Assembly (NCBI RefSeq): GCF_017639205.1
Contig: NZ_CP071139.1
Span: 8,431,501 to 8,495,500, forward strand
DNA: 64,000 bases
DNA from: Streptomyces nojiriensis
Lineage (GTDB): Bacteria; Actinomycetota; Actinomycetes; Streptomycetales; Streptomycetaceae
Direction of reading: 5' to 3'
A program made the translations under genes and the position numbers. This document shows, piece by piece, positions 52,421 through 60,725 of this stretch; the first letter of the stretch is position 1; every line of letters starts with the position of its first letter. The notes under the pieces were generated by a model that ran no database searches, was not told where the DNA came from, and was given only the letters and a program-made list of their open reading frames with translations.

Positions 52421-52900
52421 ATGAGTGTCACCCCCGTCCCCACCGCAGACCTGTACGACGAGTTCGGCGAGACCCTGGCCATCTGTGCCACCGGGTTCCG
52501 CCAGTTCGGCGGCCGCCGGCTGTTCGCCGGACCCGTACGGACCGTGCGCTGCCACGAGGACAACGCACTGCTGCGCACCCTCCTCCACACGCCGGGCGAG
52601 GGCGCGGTCCTCGTCGTGGACGGCGGTGGCTCGCCGCGGACCGCCCTCGTCGGCGACCTCATGGCGGGTGCGGCCGAGGCCAACGGCTGGGCCGGCCTGA
52701 TCATCAACGGCTCGGTCCGCGACAGCGTCGCCCTCGGCGGGCTCGACCTCGGCATCAAGGCGCTCGGCACGGTCCCCCGCAAGAGCGGCAAGACCGGCGA
52801 GGGCGCCGTCGACGAGCCCGTCACCATCGGCGACGTCACCTTCCGCGCGGGGGACACCGTCCACGCGGACGACGACGGCGTGGTCGTCCTGCCCCGCTGA
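52421..52900 (+). CDS. rraA: RraA family protein (RNase E activity regulator)
   Basis: A 159-aa protein: TADLYDEFGE at the N terminus, VLVVDGGGSPRTALVGDLMAGAA in the middle, then GLIINGSVRDS and the final VHADDDGVVVLP. This matches RraA, which in E. coli binds and inhibits RNase E. Some family members are HMG/CHA aldolases instead. Actinobacterial RNase E/G exists, so ribonuclease modulation is plausible. GAGGAAACC lies upstream of the ATG. Confidence 0.87.
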   Translation: MSVTPVPTADLYDEFGETLAICATGFRQFGGRRLFAGPVRTVRCHEDNALLRTLLHTPGEGAVLVVDGGGSPRTALVGDLMAGAAEANGWAGLIINGSVRDSVALGGLDLGIKALGTVPRKSGKTGEGAVDEPVTIGDVTFRAGDTVHADDDGVVVLPR

Positions 52901-53015
52901 CGTCCGGACCGGCCCGGTGGGACCGGCCCGGTGGGGCCGGGGCGGTCCAGAACCGGCCAGGGCCGCAGCACCGGCCCTGGCCCGGCCCCGCCGGGCCGGG
53001 TTTCACTGCGGGCCC

Positions 53016-54647
53016 ATGAGACGACGACACAGGATCACCGGCCTGCTCGGCGCGCTCGCGCTGACCGCCGCCGCCCTGGCCGCCGCGGGACCCGCGAACG
53101 CCGCCGGGACCCCGGCCGCGGACCCGCCGCCCGCCGAGTTCGGCACCGACTGGCACGACCCCCTCACCGCGGCCCCGCCCGTCGCCCGCCCCGCGACCCG
53201 GTCCTGCCAGGTGACCCTCGCGGAGGCGCAGTTCCGCGACTTCACGCCCTACCAGGGCAGTTACACACCGCCCGCCGCCTGCGGCACGGCCGGCTGGGCC
53301 AAGGTGGTCCTGCGACTCGACGGCAAGGTCAAGGGCCGCCAGTACGACCGCCTCGGCCACCTCTCCCTCGGCGGGGTCGAGATCCTGCGCACCTCCACCC
53401 CGCAGCCCTCGCCCGACGGCATCACCTGGTCCGTCGAGAAGGACGTCACCCGCTACCGCGACACCCTCGCCCGCCCGCAGCCCGTCGAGATGCTCATCGG
53501 CAACGTCGTGAACGACACGTACACCGGTGTCATCGACGTCAAGGCGACCCTGACCTTCTACGCCGCCGACGGCCGCAACCCGGCCCCGGACACTCCCGAC
53601 CGCGTCCTGCCCCTCACCTCCCCGTCGGTCACCACCCCGCGCAACACGGAGCGCCTCCTCGCCGAGGTGTACGCCACCGGCTCGGGCGGCGGCTGCGAGG
53701 AGTACTGGTACATGACCACCCCGGACGCGGCCCCGTACTCCTGCAAAGCCGCCGACGGCCCCTACCGCGAGGTCCGGGTCTCGGTCGACGGACAGCTCGC
53801 CGGCATCGCAGCGCCGTTCCCCACCGTCTGGACCGGCGGCTGGTCCAACCCCTTCCTCTGGTACGTCACCCCCGGCCCGCGCGCCTTCGACGTCCAGCCG
53901 ATCCGCTACGACCTCACCCCCTACGCCGCCCTCCTCAACGACGGCCGACCGCACCGCGTCGAGGTCTCCGTCGCCGGGGTTCCGGCCGGGCAGAGCGGCT
54001 GGAGCACCCCCACCAACCTGCTCCTCTGGCAGGACGAGGCCCGGGAGGTCGTCACCGGCGCCCTGACCCGGTACGAGCGGAGCGAGCCGGCCGGCCACTC
54101 CCGGTGGACGCCCGCGGCCCCCGGCGGGCAGCACCGCCTGGACACCGAGGGCGGGCACCGGCTGACCGTCGCCGGACACCTGAACACCTCCCACGGCCGC
54201 GTGGCCACCACCGTCACACGCGCCGTACGGGGCACCTCCGTGCACCGCTGGACCGACGGCGAGAACCAGGACGCGCTCACCGCCACCTGGACCGACGAGG
54301 AGAGCGTGACGCGAGGGCCGGCCACCACGCGGACCGACCGCACCTACACGATGGACGGCGAGACCACCCTCGGAGCCGGCGACCGGCTGCGCACCGTCAT
54401 CTCGCTCGGCGACCGCGCCGAGACCGTCACCCTGCACGGCGGCAAGGCCGTCGACCGCTCCCGGCTCGACGACCGGTACACCGGCGACGCCACCTACACC
54501 GCCAACGTCCCGCGCGACCAGCGGCACGCGGTCGCCACCACGTCCGCCCGCCACCGGTTGTACGGGTCCGCAGCACCCGGCGGCTGTTACGACCGGACGG
54601 TGGCCACCATCCAGGGCACACTCACGGTGGACCGCCGACGCTGCTGA
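53016..54647 (+). CDS. Secreted PNGase A-like peptide-N-glycosidase
   Basis: A 543-aa exported protein. The signal peptide (about 1-29, ending ANA-AGT) is followed by beta-rich domains. The segments ILRTSTPQPSPDGITWSVEKDVTRY, LLAEVYATGSGGGCEEYWYM and IAAPFPTVWTGGWSNPFLWYV (all read in parts) match peptide N-acetyl-beta-D-glucosaminyl asparaginase amidase A, which removes N-glycans from glycoproteins. Known members are in plants, fungi and bacteria. It would help a saprophyte use plant or fungal glycoproteins. The ATG at 53016 leaves a clean signal peptide. Confidence 0.83.
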   Translation: MRRRHRITGLLGALALTAAALAAAGPANAAGTPAADPPPAEFGTDWHDPLTAAPPVARPATRSCQVTLAEAQFRDFTPYQGSYTPPAACGTAGWAKVVLRLDGKVKGRQYDRLGHLSLGGVEILRTSTPQPSPDGITWSVEKDVTRYRDTLARPQPVEMLIGNVVNDTYTGVIDVKATLTFYAADGRNPAPDTPDRVLPLTSPSVTTPRNTERLLAEVYATGSGGGCEEYWYMTTPDAAPYSCKAADGPYREVRVSVDGQLAGIAAPFPTVWTGGWSNPFLWYVTPGPRAFDVQPIRYDLTPYAALLNDGRPHRVEVSVAGVPAGQSGWSTPTNLLLWQDEAREVVTGALTRYERSEPAGHSRWTPAAPGGQHRLDTEGGHRLTVAGHLNTSHGRVATTVTRAVRGTSVHRWTDGENQDALTATWTDEESVTRGPATTRTDRTYTMDGETTLGAGDRLRTVISLGDRAETVTLHGGKAVDRSRLDDRYTGDATYTANVPRDQRHAVATTSARHRLYGSAAPGGCYDRTVATIQGTLTVDRRRC

Positions 54648-54674
54648 GCCGGCCGCCCCCTACGATGAGCGCCC

Positions 54675-56366
54675 ATGGATACGAGTGAGGCCGGCAGACA
54701 GCTGATCGACGGCCGTTTCGAGCTGGTCGCACCCCTAGGCAGCGGGGGCATGGGTACGGTGTGGCGCGCCCGCGACATCGCCCTGCACCGCGAGGTCGCG
54801 CTCAAGGAGGTGCGCCCGCCGGACCCGGCGACCGCCGCCGCCCAGCCCGGCCTCGCGGACCAGATGCGCGAACGCGCCGTCCGCGAGGCCCGCGCCCTCG
54901 CCCGTCTCGCCCACCCCCACGTGGTGACGATCCACCACATCGTCGAGCCCGCGCAGGGCACGGACGGGCACCCGTGGATCGTCATGGAGATGGTCCGCGG
55001 CGGCTCCCTGCACGACCGCCTGGAGTCCGGCCCCATGCCGCCCGCCGAGGTGGTGCGCCTCGGCCTCGACGTGCTGTCCGCGCTGCGCGCCGCGCACGCC
55101 GAGGGGATCCTCCACCGTGACGTGAAGCCCGCCAACGTGCTGCTGCGCCCCGACGGGTCGGCCGTGCTGACCGACTTCGGCATCGCCGCGCTGCACGACT
55201 CCACCGGACTCACCGCGACCGGTGTGCTGATCGGCTCCCCGGAGTACATCGCGCCCGAACGTGTCCGCGGGGAGGAGGGGCTGGCCGCCTCCGACCTGTG
55301 GTCGCTGGGCATGCTGCTCTACGTGGCCGCGGAGGGGGTCCACCCGCTGCGCCGGGCCACCAGTCTGGCCACGGTCGTCGCGGTGCTCGACGAGCCGATC
55401 CCGGCGCCCGTGCGCTCCGGCCCGCTGGCGCCCGTACTGGAACGCCTGCTCGTGCGGGACCCGGCCGCGCGGCCCGACGGCGCACAGCTGGAACAACTGC
55501 TCCGGGACGCGAGCGCCGCTCTCGGATCCGGCTACGGCGCGCCGGGCGCCGCGCCGGCCGTGTCCGGACCGGCGGTCCCGGCGCCCGCCGCGCCGGTCGT
55601 CCCGGGTCAGTACGGCCCGTACGGCGGCCCGTACGGGTCGCCCACCCCGCCGCCGTTCGGCCAGGGCGGCTCCCCCTACGCGGCCCCCACCACGCCCGTC
55701 GTGCTGACGCCCGCACCGCGCAGGCGCCCGGCCCTGATCGGCGCCGCGCTCACCGTGGTGCTGGCGGCCGCGGTCGTCGGGATCGTGCAGCTGATACCCG
55801 ACGGGAACTCCGGGGACGACGCTGCCGACTCCCGCGCCACCCGGCCCGCCGTCGCCACCCAGGCCGGTACCCCGGCTTCCACACCCGGTGCGAAGGCGAG
55901 TACCTCCAAGACCGACACGGCCCGCGGCAGCATGCTCACCCCGCAGAACATCCGGATCGCCCTGGACGCGCTCAAGGAGAAGACCGGCACCACCACCTTC
56001 GTGGACCTCAAGGTCTACGAGGGGTACGTCCTCGCCTCGATCCCCACCGCCCCCGGCGCCGATACCGTCGACGCCTGGCAGTACCGCGACGGCACCGCCA
56101 AGCGCACGGGCCCGGACGGCACGGTCGAGGAGGGCGAGCCGCTCATCGACATGGCCACCGTCAACTGGGACGCGCTGCCCGGCCTGCTGGAGCAGTCCAA
56201 GAAGGACCTGGGCGTCGAGAAGCCGACCTCGACCTACGTGATCGTCGAGCCCTGGATGATGGACCAGGTCCCCTGCATGCGGCCGTACATCACCGACGAG
56301 TACGGTCGCGGCGGCTACGTACTGGCCGGGACCGACGGCAAGGTCAAGAAGGTCACCAAGCTCTGA
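54675..56366 (+). CDS. Membrane Hanks-type Ser/Thr protein kinase
   Basis: A 563-aa kinase. Catalytic domain about 14-270: glycine loop LGSGGMGTVW (21-30), ATP-binding Lys44, HRDVKPAN (147-154), DFG (167-169) and GSPEYIAPE. A Pro/Gly-rich linker follows, then one membrane helix (IGAALTVVLAAAVVGIVQLI, about 356-375). The extracellular domain of about 180 residues lacks PASTA repeats; its FVDLKVYEGYVLASIPT resembles a lipoprotein-like beta domain. The ligand is unknown. It lies 27 bp after the PNGase-like gene. Confidence 0.92.
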   Translation: MDTSEAGRQLIDGRFELVAPLGSGGMGTVWRARDIALHREVALKEVRPPDPATAAAQPGLADQMRERAVREARALARLAHPHVVTIHHIVEPAQGTDGHPWIVMEMVRGGSLHDRLESGPMPPAEVVRLGLDVLSALRAAHAEGILHRDVKPANVLLRPDGSAVLTDFGIAALHDSTGLTATGVLIGSPEYIAPERVRGEEGLAASDLWSLGMLLYVAAEGVHPLRRATSLATVVAVLDEPIPAPVRSGPLAPVLERLLVRDPAARPDGAQLEQLLRDASAALGSGYGAPGAAPAVSGPAVPAPAAPVVPGQYGPYGGPYGSPTPPPFGQGGSPYAAPTTPVVLTPAPRRRPALIGAALTVVLAAAVVGIVQLIPDGNSGDDAADSRATRPAVATQAGTPASTPGAKASTSKTDTARGSMLTPQNIRIALDALKEKTGTTTFVDLKVYEGYVLASIPTAPGADTVDAWQYRDGTAKRTGPDGTVEEGEPLIDMATVNWDALPGLLEQSKKDLGVEKPTSTYVIVEPWMMDQVPCMRPYITDEYGRGGYVLAGTDGKVKKVTKL

Positions 56367-56419
56367 GATCGTCTACCCGTACGCACGTACGGACCGACGC
56401 GTTCAGGAGTACGACCACG

Positions 56420-57325
56420 ATGCCCAGTTGGCGCACCACCCTCACGGGGGCCGGCATATCCGGCCCCCGGCTGCGCGACGACTACACCCACGCCGCCCGC
56501 CGGGTGCTCCGCCGCGAGCCCGCCCCGTACCTGGCGCTGCGGCTGCTCGCCGCGCCGCCGCTGGTGCCCGCGCTCGCCGCGGGTCTCGCCTTCATGAACC
56601 TGGTCGACGACGTCGCCGAGACCGGTACCCCGCAGCAGCGGGCCGCCGGTCTCGCCGCGCTGTCCGGGCGGGTGGAGGCGGCCCTGGAGTCCGGGGACAG
56701 CCCCGACCCCCTGCTGCGGGCCTACGCGCACGCGGTGGACTCCCGCGGCCTGCCCCGGCACTGGGTCTCCCGGTTCCTGCGGGGCGCCGCCACCGCCGAG
56801 GCCGGCTTCGACGGCTTCGCCGCGGAGGAGGACTTCCAGGCGTACCTCGACGCCTACGCGTGGCCCGGGGTGCTGGTCTTCACCGGGCTGCAGTACCGGG
56901 GCGGCCCCGACCCGGAACAGGCCGCGGGCTGGCGGCGGTTCGTCGACGCCGCCCAGCGCGTGGACTTCCTCGCCGATCTCCGCGAAGACCTCGCGGACGG
57001 CCGGCTCTGCATCCCGCGGGCCCGGCTGGAGGAGCACTCCGTGACCCGGGCCGACCTGGAACAGGCCCGTGACACCCCGGCCGTGCGCGCCCTCCTGGCC
57101 GCCGAGTGCCGGCGGGCCCGTACGGCCCTGGACGCGGCCCACGGCATCGGCGGCCTCGCCGAACCCGGGCTGCGTCCCGTCGTCGCGACCATGACGGAGC
57201 TGATGGCGCACCAGCTGACCGCCGTGGAGCGGGCGGGAGCCGCCGCCCTGCGCCGGGACATCGGCTACGGCATGGCGGCGCCCCTGCGGATCCTCGTCCG
57301 CGCCGCCCGCCGTCGTCCGGCGTGA
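56420..57325 (+). CDS. Squalene/phytoene synthase family prenyltransferase
   Basis: A 301-aa protein of the head-to-head prenyl synthase family. The first Asp-rich site is NLVDDVAETG (about 58-67), and the second is the diagnostic DFLADLREDLADGRLCIP (about 178-195). Residues YTHAARRVLRR at the start agree. It would join two farnesyl or geranylgeranyl diphosphates. No other hopanoid or carotenoid gene lies nearby, so the product is unknown. The ATG at 56420 lies 53 bp after the kinase stop. The MITE begins 25 bp beyond its stop. Confidence 0.82.
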   Translation: MPSWRTTLTGAGISGPRLRDDYTHAARRVLRREPAPYLALRLLAAPPLVPALAAGLAFMNLVDDVAETGTPQQRAAGLAALSGRVEAALESGDSPDPLLRAYAHAVDSRGLPRHWVSRFLRGAATAEAGFDGFAAEEDFQAYLDAYAWPGVLVFTGLQYRGGPDPEQAAGWRRFVDAAQRVDFLADLREDLADGRLCIPRARLEEHSVTRADLEQARDTPAVRALLAAECRRARTALDAAHGIGGLAEPGLRPVVATMTELMAHQLTAVERAGAAALRRDIGYGMAAPLRILVRAARRRPA

Positions 57326-57350
57326 ACCGGCGCGGGGAGTTCCCCGGCTT

Positions 57351-57552
57351 CTAGGCCGTCTCTTCCGGATCTTGCCGGGCCCGCGACGCCCGGCACCGCA
57401 CCTGGCCGCGTTGTCGGGGCGCCCGAGTACGTCCAGTACACAGGCACCCCTCCGCCTTGCCATGCTTCCCCTCGGCCCTGGCGGGCCTGGGGAGGCCCCA
57501 TGGCACCGGACGCCGCGGGCTCGGCCGACAAGATCCGAAAGAGACGGCCTAG
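57351..57552. mobile_element. MITE-like element B (non-autonomous, IS5-type ends)
   Basis: About 200 bp with 21-bp inverted ends (57354-57374 and 57529-57549) matching except at one position; the outer part reads GGCCGTCTCTT. CTAG lies at both ends (57351-57354 and 57549-57552). No transposase is encoded. Read on the minus strand, the interior shares long blocks with element A, for example GTGTACTGGACGTACT and GACAACGCGG, then AGGTGCGGTGCC. Its inner CTAG supplies the TAG stop of the LysM gene. Confidence 0.82.
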
Positions 57553-58280
57553 TAGGCCCCGTTGACGTTGTCGATCGAGCCGTAGCGCGCGGCCGCGTAG
57601 TTGCAGGCGGCGGTGATGTTGGCGACCGGGTCGTAGGAGTTCGTCGAGGTGCCGGGCACGTGGTAGGCGCGGAAGGTCGGATCGATGACCTGGAGCAGCC
57701 CCTTGGAGGGGATGCCGTTCCGGGCGTTGATGTCCCAGTTGTTGATCGCCAGCGGATTGCCCGAGGACTCCCGCATCACATTGCGGTGAATTCCGTTGTA
57801 GGAGCCGGGAATACCGTGCTTGGCCATGACGGCGAGGGACTCGCGGATCCACCCGTCGAGATTGTTCGGGTAGGCGGTGACGGCGGCGGGCTTGGCGGCG
57901 GGCTTGGCGGCGGGCTGGGCAGCGGGCTTGAGCGCGGTCCGGGCGGCGGACCTGCTCGCACGGTCGGGCTCCGCCGCCTGGGTGCCGAGCTTCAGTTTGA
58001 TGCCGGGCCGGATGATCGACGGGTTGTCACCGACGACGCTCCGGTTCGCCGCGTAGAGCTGCTGCCAGCCGCCGCTCACGGAATGCTTCGCCGCGATCTC
58101 CGAAAGGGTGTCGCCCGCGAGCACGGAATACGTCGTGGGGGCGGCGGCCGTCTCCACCGCCCCGGCGGTGGTCGCACTGATCAGCGGGAGAGTGAGGGCC
58201 GCCCCGCCGGTGCCGGCGAGCGCCAGCTTGCGGGTGATCCGGTAGTGCTTCGGCCGACGGTGCTTACCCTTTGCAGGCAT
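57549..58280 (-). CDS. Secreted LysM / lytic transglycosylase-like protein
   Basis: An exported cell-wall protein of 243 aa. The N-terminal signal region (about 1-43, basic then hydrophobic) precedes a LysM domain (YSVLAGDTLSEIAAKH, about 50-98). An Ala/Pro/Lys linker of PAAK repeats follows. The SLT-like domain has VMRESSGNPLAINNWD, SKGLLQVIDPTF and ACNYAAARYGS. The catalytic Glu is in RESSGNP. It would bind and cleave peptidoglycan. The TAG stop lies within the CTAG border of MITE element B. Confidence 0.9.
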   Translation of the reverse strand: MPAKGKHRRPKHYRITRKLALAGTGGAALTLPLISATTAGAVETAAAPTTYSVLAGDTLSEIAAKHSVSGGWQQLYAANRSVVGDNPSIIRPGIKLKLGTQAAEPDRASRSAARTALKPAAQPAAKPAAKPAAVTAYPNNLDGWIRESLAVMAKHGIPGSYNGIHRNVMRESSGNPLAINNWDINARNGIPSKGLLQVIDPTFRAYHVPGTSTNSYDPVANITAACNYAAARYGSIDNVNGAY

Positions 58281-58685
58281 GGCGGAATTCCTCACGTGGG
58301 GGGACGGGAGATCCCGGGCGGGGGCCGGATTCGGCAGCTGACCACCAGGAACGAGGTGACCGTAGGCGAGCCCGACGCGCGGGAACAAGACCCGAATTCC
58401 ACCGATAGATCGACATCTCGTTATCGGTCGGGTAAATGACCTTGAAGGCGTATCGGCGCAATAGCCGATTCCCTTTCCGGGAAAAGGGAATCGGCTGTTT
58501 GCCGGAAATGATGTTGAGATGTCCGGTGTGGCTCACATCACGGTTTGCCGACCGGATGGCCAATACGGGCAAGTCCGCCCTCTAGGCGTCTCATTCGGGC
58601 TACTGGCCCTTAGGTGTCGAATCGCCCATTCAGGACTCTTTCCGGCAGGCTTCCGGCAGGCTTCCGGCCGGTGCGCGCCCCGGGG
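58281..58685. other. Long structured leader region of the LysM gene
   Basis: About 405 bp upstream of the LysM gene (minus strand) and downstream of dapA. It contains the hairpin at 58463-58496 and an ACCGATA/TATCGGT inverted pair (58401-58407 and 58422-58428). There are no supported genes. Streptomyces cell-wall hydrolase genes often carry a long c-di-AMP (ydaO) riboswitch leader; I see only short similar fragments here, not a convincing aptamer. Confidence 0.45.
58463..58496. terminator. Hairpin, probable terminator of the dapA-like gene
   Basis: Perfect 14-bp arms (58463-58476 and 58483-58496) with a 6-nt loop, followed on the + strand by GTTT. It lies about 190 nt after the DapA-family stop on the minus strand and about 180 nt before the LysM start. 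Confidence 0.55.
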
Positions 58686-59594
58686 TCACGCCAGCCGCTC
58701 CAGGGCGGCCGTCACGGCCGTCACCGCCCCTCGCGAGGCCGGCAGCAGGGGCAGCCGGACGTCCGGGGTCGGGATCCGCCCCTGGGCGTGCAGGACGCCC
58801 TTGAGCACCGCCGGATTGGGCTCGGCGAACGCCGCCGCCGACATCCGGGCCAGCGCGTGCCCCAGCGGCCGCGCCCGGGCCACGTCGCCCTCCCTCCAGG
58901 CCTCGGCGAGCTCCACGAAGCGCTCCGTCGCCAGATGCGCCGAGGCCAGGATCCCGCCCACCGCACCCAGCGCCAGCAGCGGGGACAGGTGCGCGTCGTC
59001 ACCGGCCAGCACCTCGAACCCGGCCGGCAGGTCACCGAGCAGCGCCACCGCGTCCTCGCCGATGCCGCCGCCCGCGTACTTCACCCCGGCGACCCCCGGC
59101 AGTGCCCCGAGCGCCCGCAGCGCGGCCGCGTCCAGGGGCTGCCCGGTCCGGTACGGGATGTGGTAGACGATCAGCGGTACCGGGCTCACCTCGGACAGCC
59201 GCGCGAAGTGCGCCAGCACGCCCGCGGCCGAGGGGCGGACGAACGGCGGCACGGTCACCAGCGCCGCCCGCACCTGCGGCCACCGGGTCAGCCGGGCCAG
59301 CGAGGCCTCGGCGGCGCGGGTGCCGCCGGCCCCCGCACCGACGGTCAGGGGCGCGCCCCGCTCCCCGCAGACCCGGGCGCACACCCCGGTGGCGAGGTCG
59401 CGCTCCGCCTCGTCGAGACCGGCCGCCTCCGCGGTGGTGCCCAGGGCGACGATGCCGGAGGCGCCCGCGTCGAGCGCCTCGTGGGCGAGTGCCTCCAGCG
59501 CCTCGGCGGCGACCTCCCCGGTGCGGGTGAAAGGAGTGATCAGCGGTACGTGGATCCCGTGCAACGGGAGGTTCCCTGCGATGTCCTGTGCCAT
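58686..59594 (-). CDS. Dihydrodipicolinate synthase family protein (DapA-like)
   Basis: A 302-aa Schiff-base aldolase. The TIM-barrel signatures are GTTAEA (52-57), the Tyr at 144 in IVYHIPYRTG and the catalytic Lys172 in VKYAGG. The usual YNxPxRTG is changed to YHIPYRTG, so the substrate may differ from true DapA; members also include N-acetylneuraminate lyases and 2-keto-sugar aldolases. It is divergent from a LysR gene, which suggests inducible catabolic use rather than lysine synthesis. The ATG at 59594 is preferred to a TTG two codons upstream. Confidence 0.85.
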   Translation of the reverse strand: MAQDIAGNLPLHGIHVPLITPFTRTGEVAAEALEALAHEALDAGASGIVALGTTAEAAGLDEAERDLATGVCARVCGERGAPLTVGAGAGGTRAAEASLARLTRWPQVRAALVTVPPFVRPSAAGVLAHFARLSEVSPVPLIVYHIPYRTGQPLDAAALRALGALPGVAGVKYAGGGIGEDAVALLGDLPAGFEVLAGDDAHLSPLLALGAVGGILASAHLATERFVELAEAWREGDVARARPLGHALARMSAAAFAEPNPAVLKGVLHAQGRIPTPDVRLPLLPASRGAVTAVTAALERLA

Positions 59595-59665
59595 GCCCAA
59601 GAGCCTCGCCCGCCCGAAGGATCAAATCCAGTTCGCTTTCCTTACCCAACCCGTAAGCTGAGCCG

Positions 59666-60652
59666 ATGCTCGATGTACGACGCCTGCGCCTGCTGCGCGA
59701 ACTCGCCCGCCGCGGCACCATCGCCGCCGTCGCCGAGGCCCTCAGCTTCAGCCCTTCGGCGGTCTCCCAGCAGCTCGGCGTCCTCGAACGGGAGGCCGGC
59801 CTGCCCCTGCTGGAGCGCACCGGCCGCGGGGTCCGCCTCACCCCGGCCGGCCGGCACCTGGTCGGACACGCCGAGGCGGTCCTCGAACGGCTGGAACAGG
59901 CCGACGCCGACCTCGCCGAAGCGCGCGGGGGCCTCGCCGGAGCCCTGCGGATCGGCGCCTTCCCCACCGCCACCCGGGCCATCGTCCCGGCCGCGCTGAC
60001 CGCCCTCGCCCGGCGCCACCCGGGGCTGGAGCCCATGGTCTCGGAGACGGACCCGGCGGCGGTGGCCCACGCCCTGCGGGCCGGGGACCTGGACGTGGCC
60101 CTGGTGCACGAGTACGACTTCGTACCCGCCGAGCCCGAGCCGGGACTGGCCACCGAACCGCTCTACGTCGAGGCGATGTATCTGGCCGCGCCCGCCGCCG
60201 GGACCCCCGGCGAGGCCCCCGCCGAGACCCCTGCCGGAGCCCCCGCCCCGCCCGGGGGACCCGCCGGGTCCGGGGGAGCCGACCAGGGTGCGGTCCTGCG
60301 CGGGCACGCCCGGGCGCCCTGGATCACCGCCACCCCCGGCACCCTCTGCCACGCCATGACCGTCCGGGCCTGCCAGGCCGCCGGTTTCACCCCGCGGGTC
60401 CGCCACCAGGTCGACGAGTTCGCCACCGTGCTCGCCCTCGTCGCGGCGGGCCAGGGGGTGGCCGTCGTACCGCAGCTCGGGGTCACGGGCCCGGCCGATC
60501 CGGCCGTACGCCTCACCCGCCTGCTCATGGAGCGCCGCACCAAACTCGCCTTCCGCAGCGGAGCCGGCGCGCACCCGGCCGTGGCGGCCTTCGGCACGGC
60601 ACTTCGGGCCGCCGTACCACCGGACCTGGCCGGGTCGCGCGCCGGAACGTGA
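59666..60652 (+). CDS. LysR family transcriptional regulator
   Basis: A 328-aa regulator. The N-terminal HTH reads LRLLRELARRGTIAAVAEALSFSPSAVSQQLGVLE in parts (about 6-41). The effector domain (about 92-315) is interrupted by an insert of about 35 residues rich in Ala, Pro, Gly and Glu (about 173-208). The 71-bp divergent gap to the DapA-like gene strongly suggests that gene is the target. No palindromic T-N11-A site is obvious by eye in the gap. Confidence 0.9.
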   Translation: MLDVRRLRLLRELARRGTIAAVAEALSFSPSAVSQQLGVLEREAGLPLLERTGRGVRLTPAGRHLVGHAEAVLERLEQADADLAEARGGLAGALRIGAFPTATRAIVPAALTALARRHPGLEPMVSETDPAAVAHALRAGDLDVALVHEYDFVPAEPEPGLATEPLYVEAMYLAAPAAGTPGEAPAETPAGAPAPPGGPAGSGGADQGAVLRGHARAPWITATPGTLCHAMTVRACQAAGFTPRVRHQVDEFATVLALVAAGQGVAVVPQLGVTGPADPAVRLTRLLMERRTKLAFRSGAGAHPAVAAFGTALRAAVPPDLAGSRAGT

Positions 60653-60725
60653 CACAACTCCCGTACCGCGTGCCGTCCGTGTACGTTCGTTGATCCAGAC
60701 GGATACGATCAGAGCGGGGTACGAC

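Noticed and set aside
58281..58460. c-di-AMP (ydaO) riboswitch
   Set aside because: Only short fragments such as ACCTCGT and GTCAGCTG resemble the aptamer and they are in the wrong order, so it is kept only as a leader to be tested.
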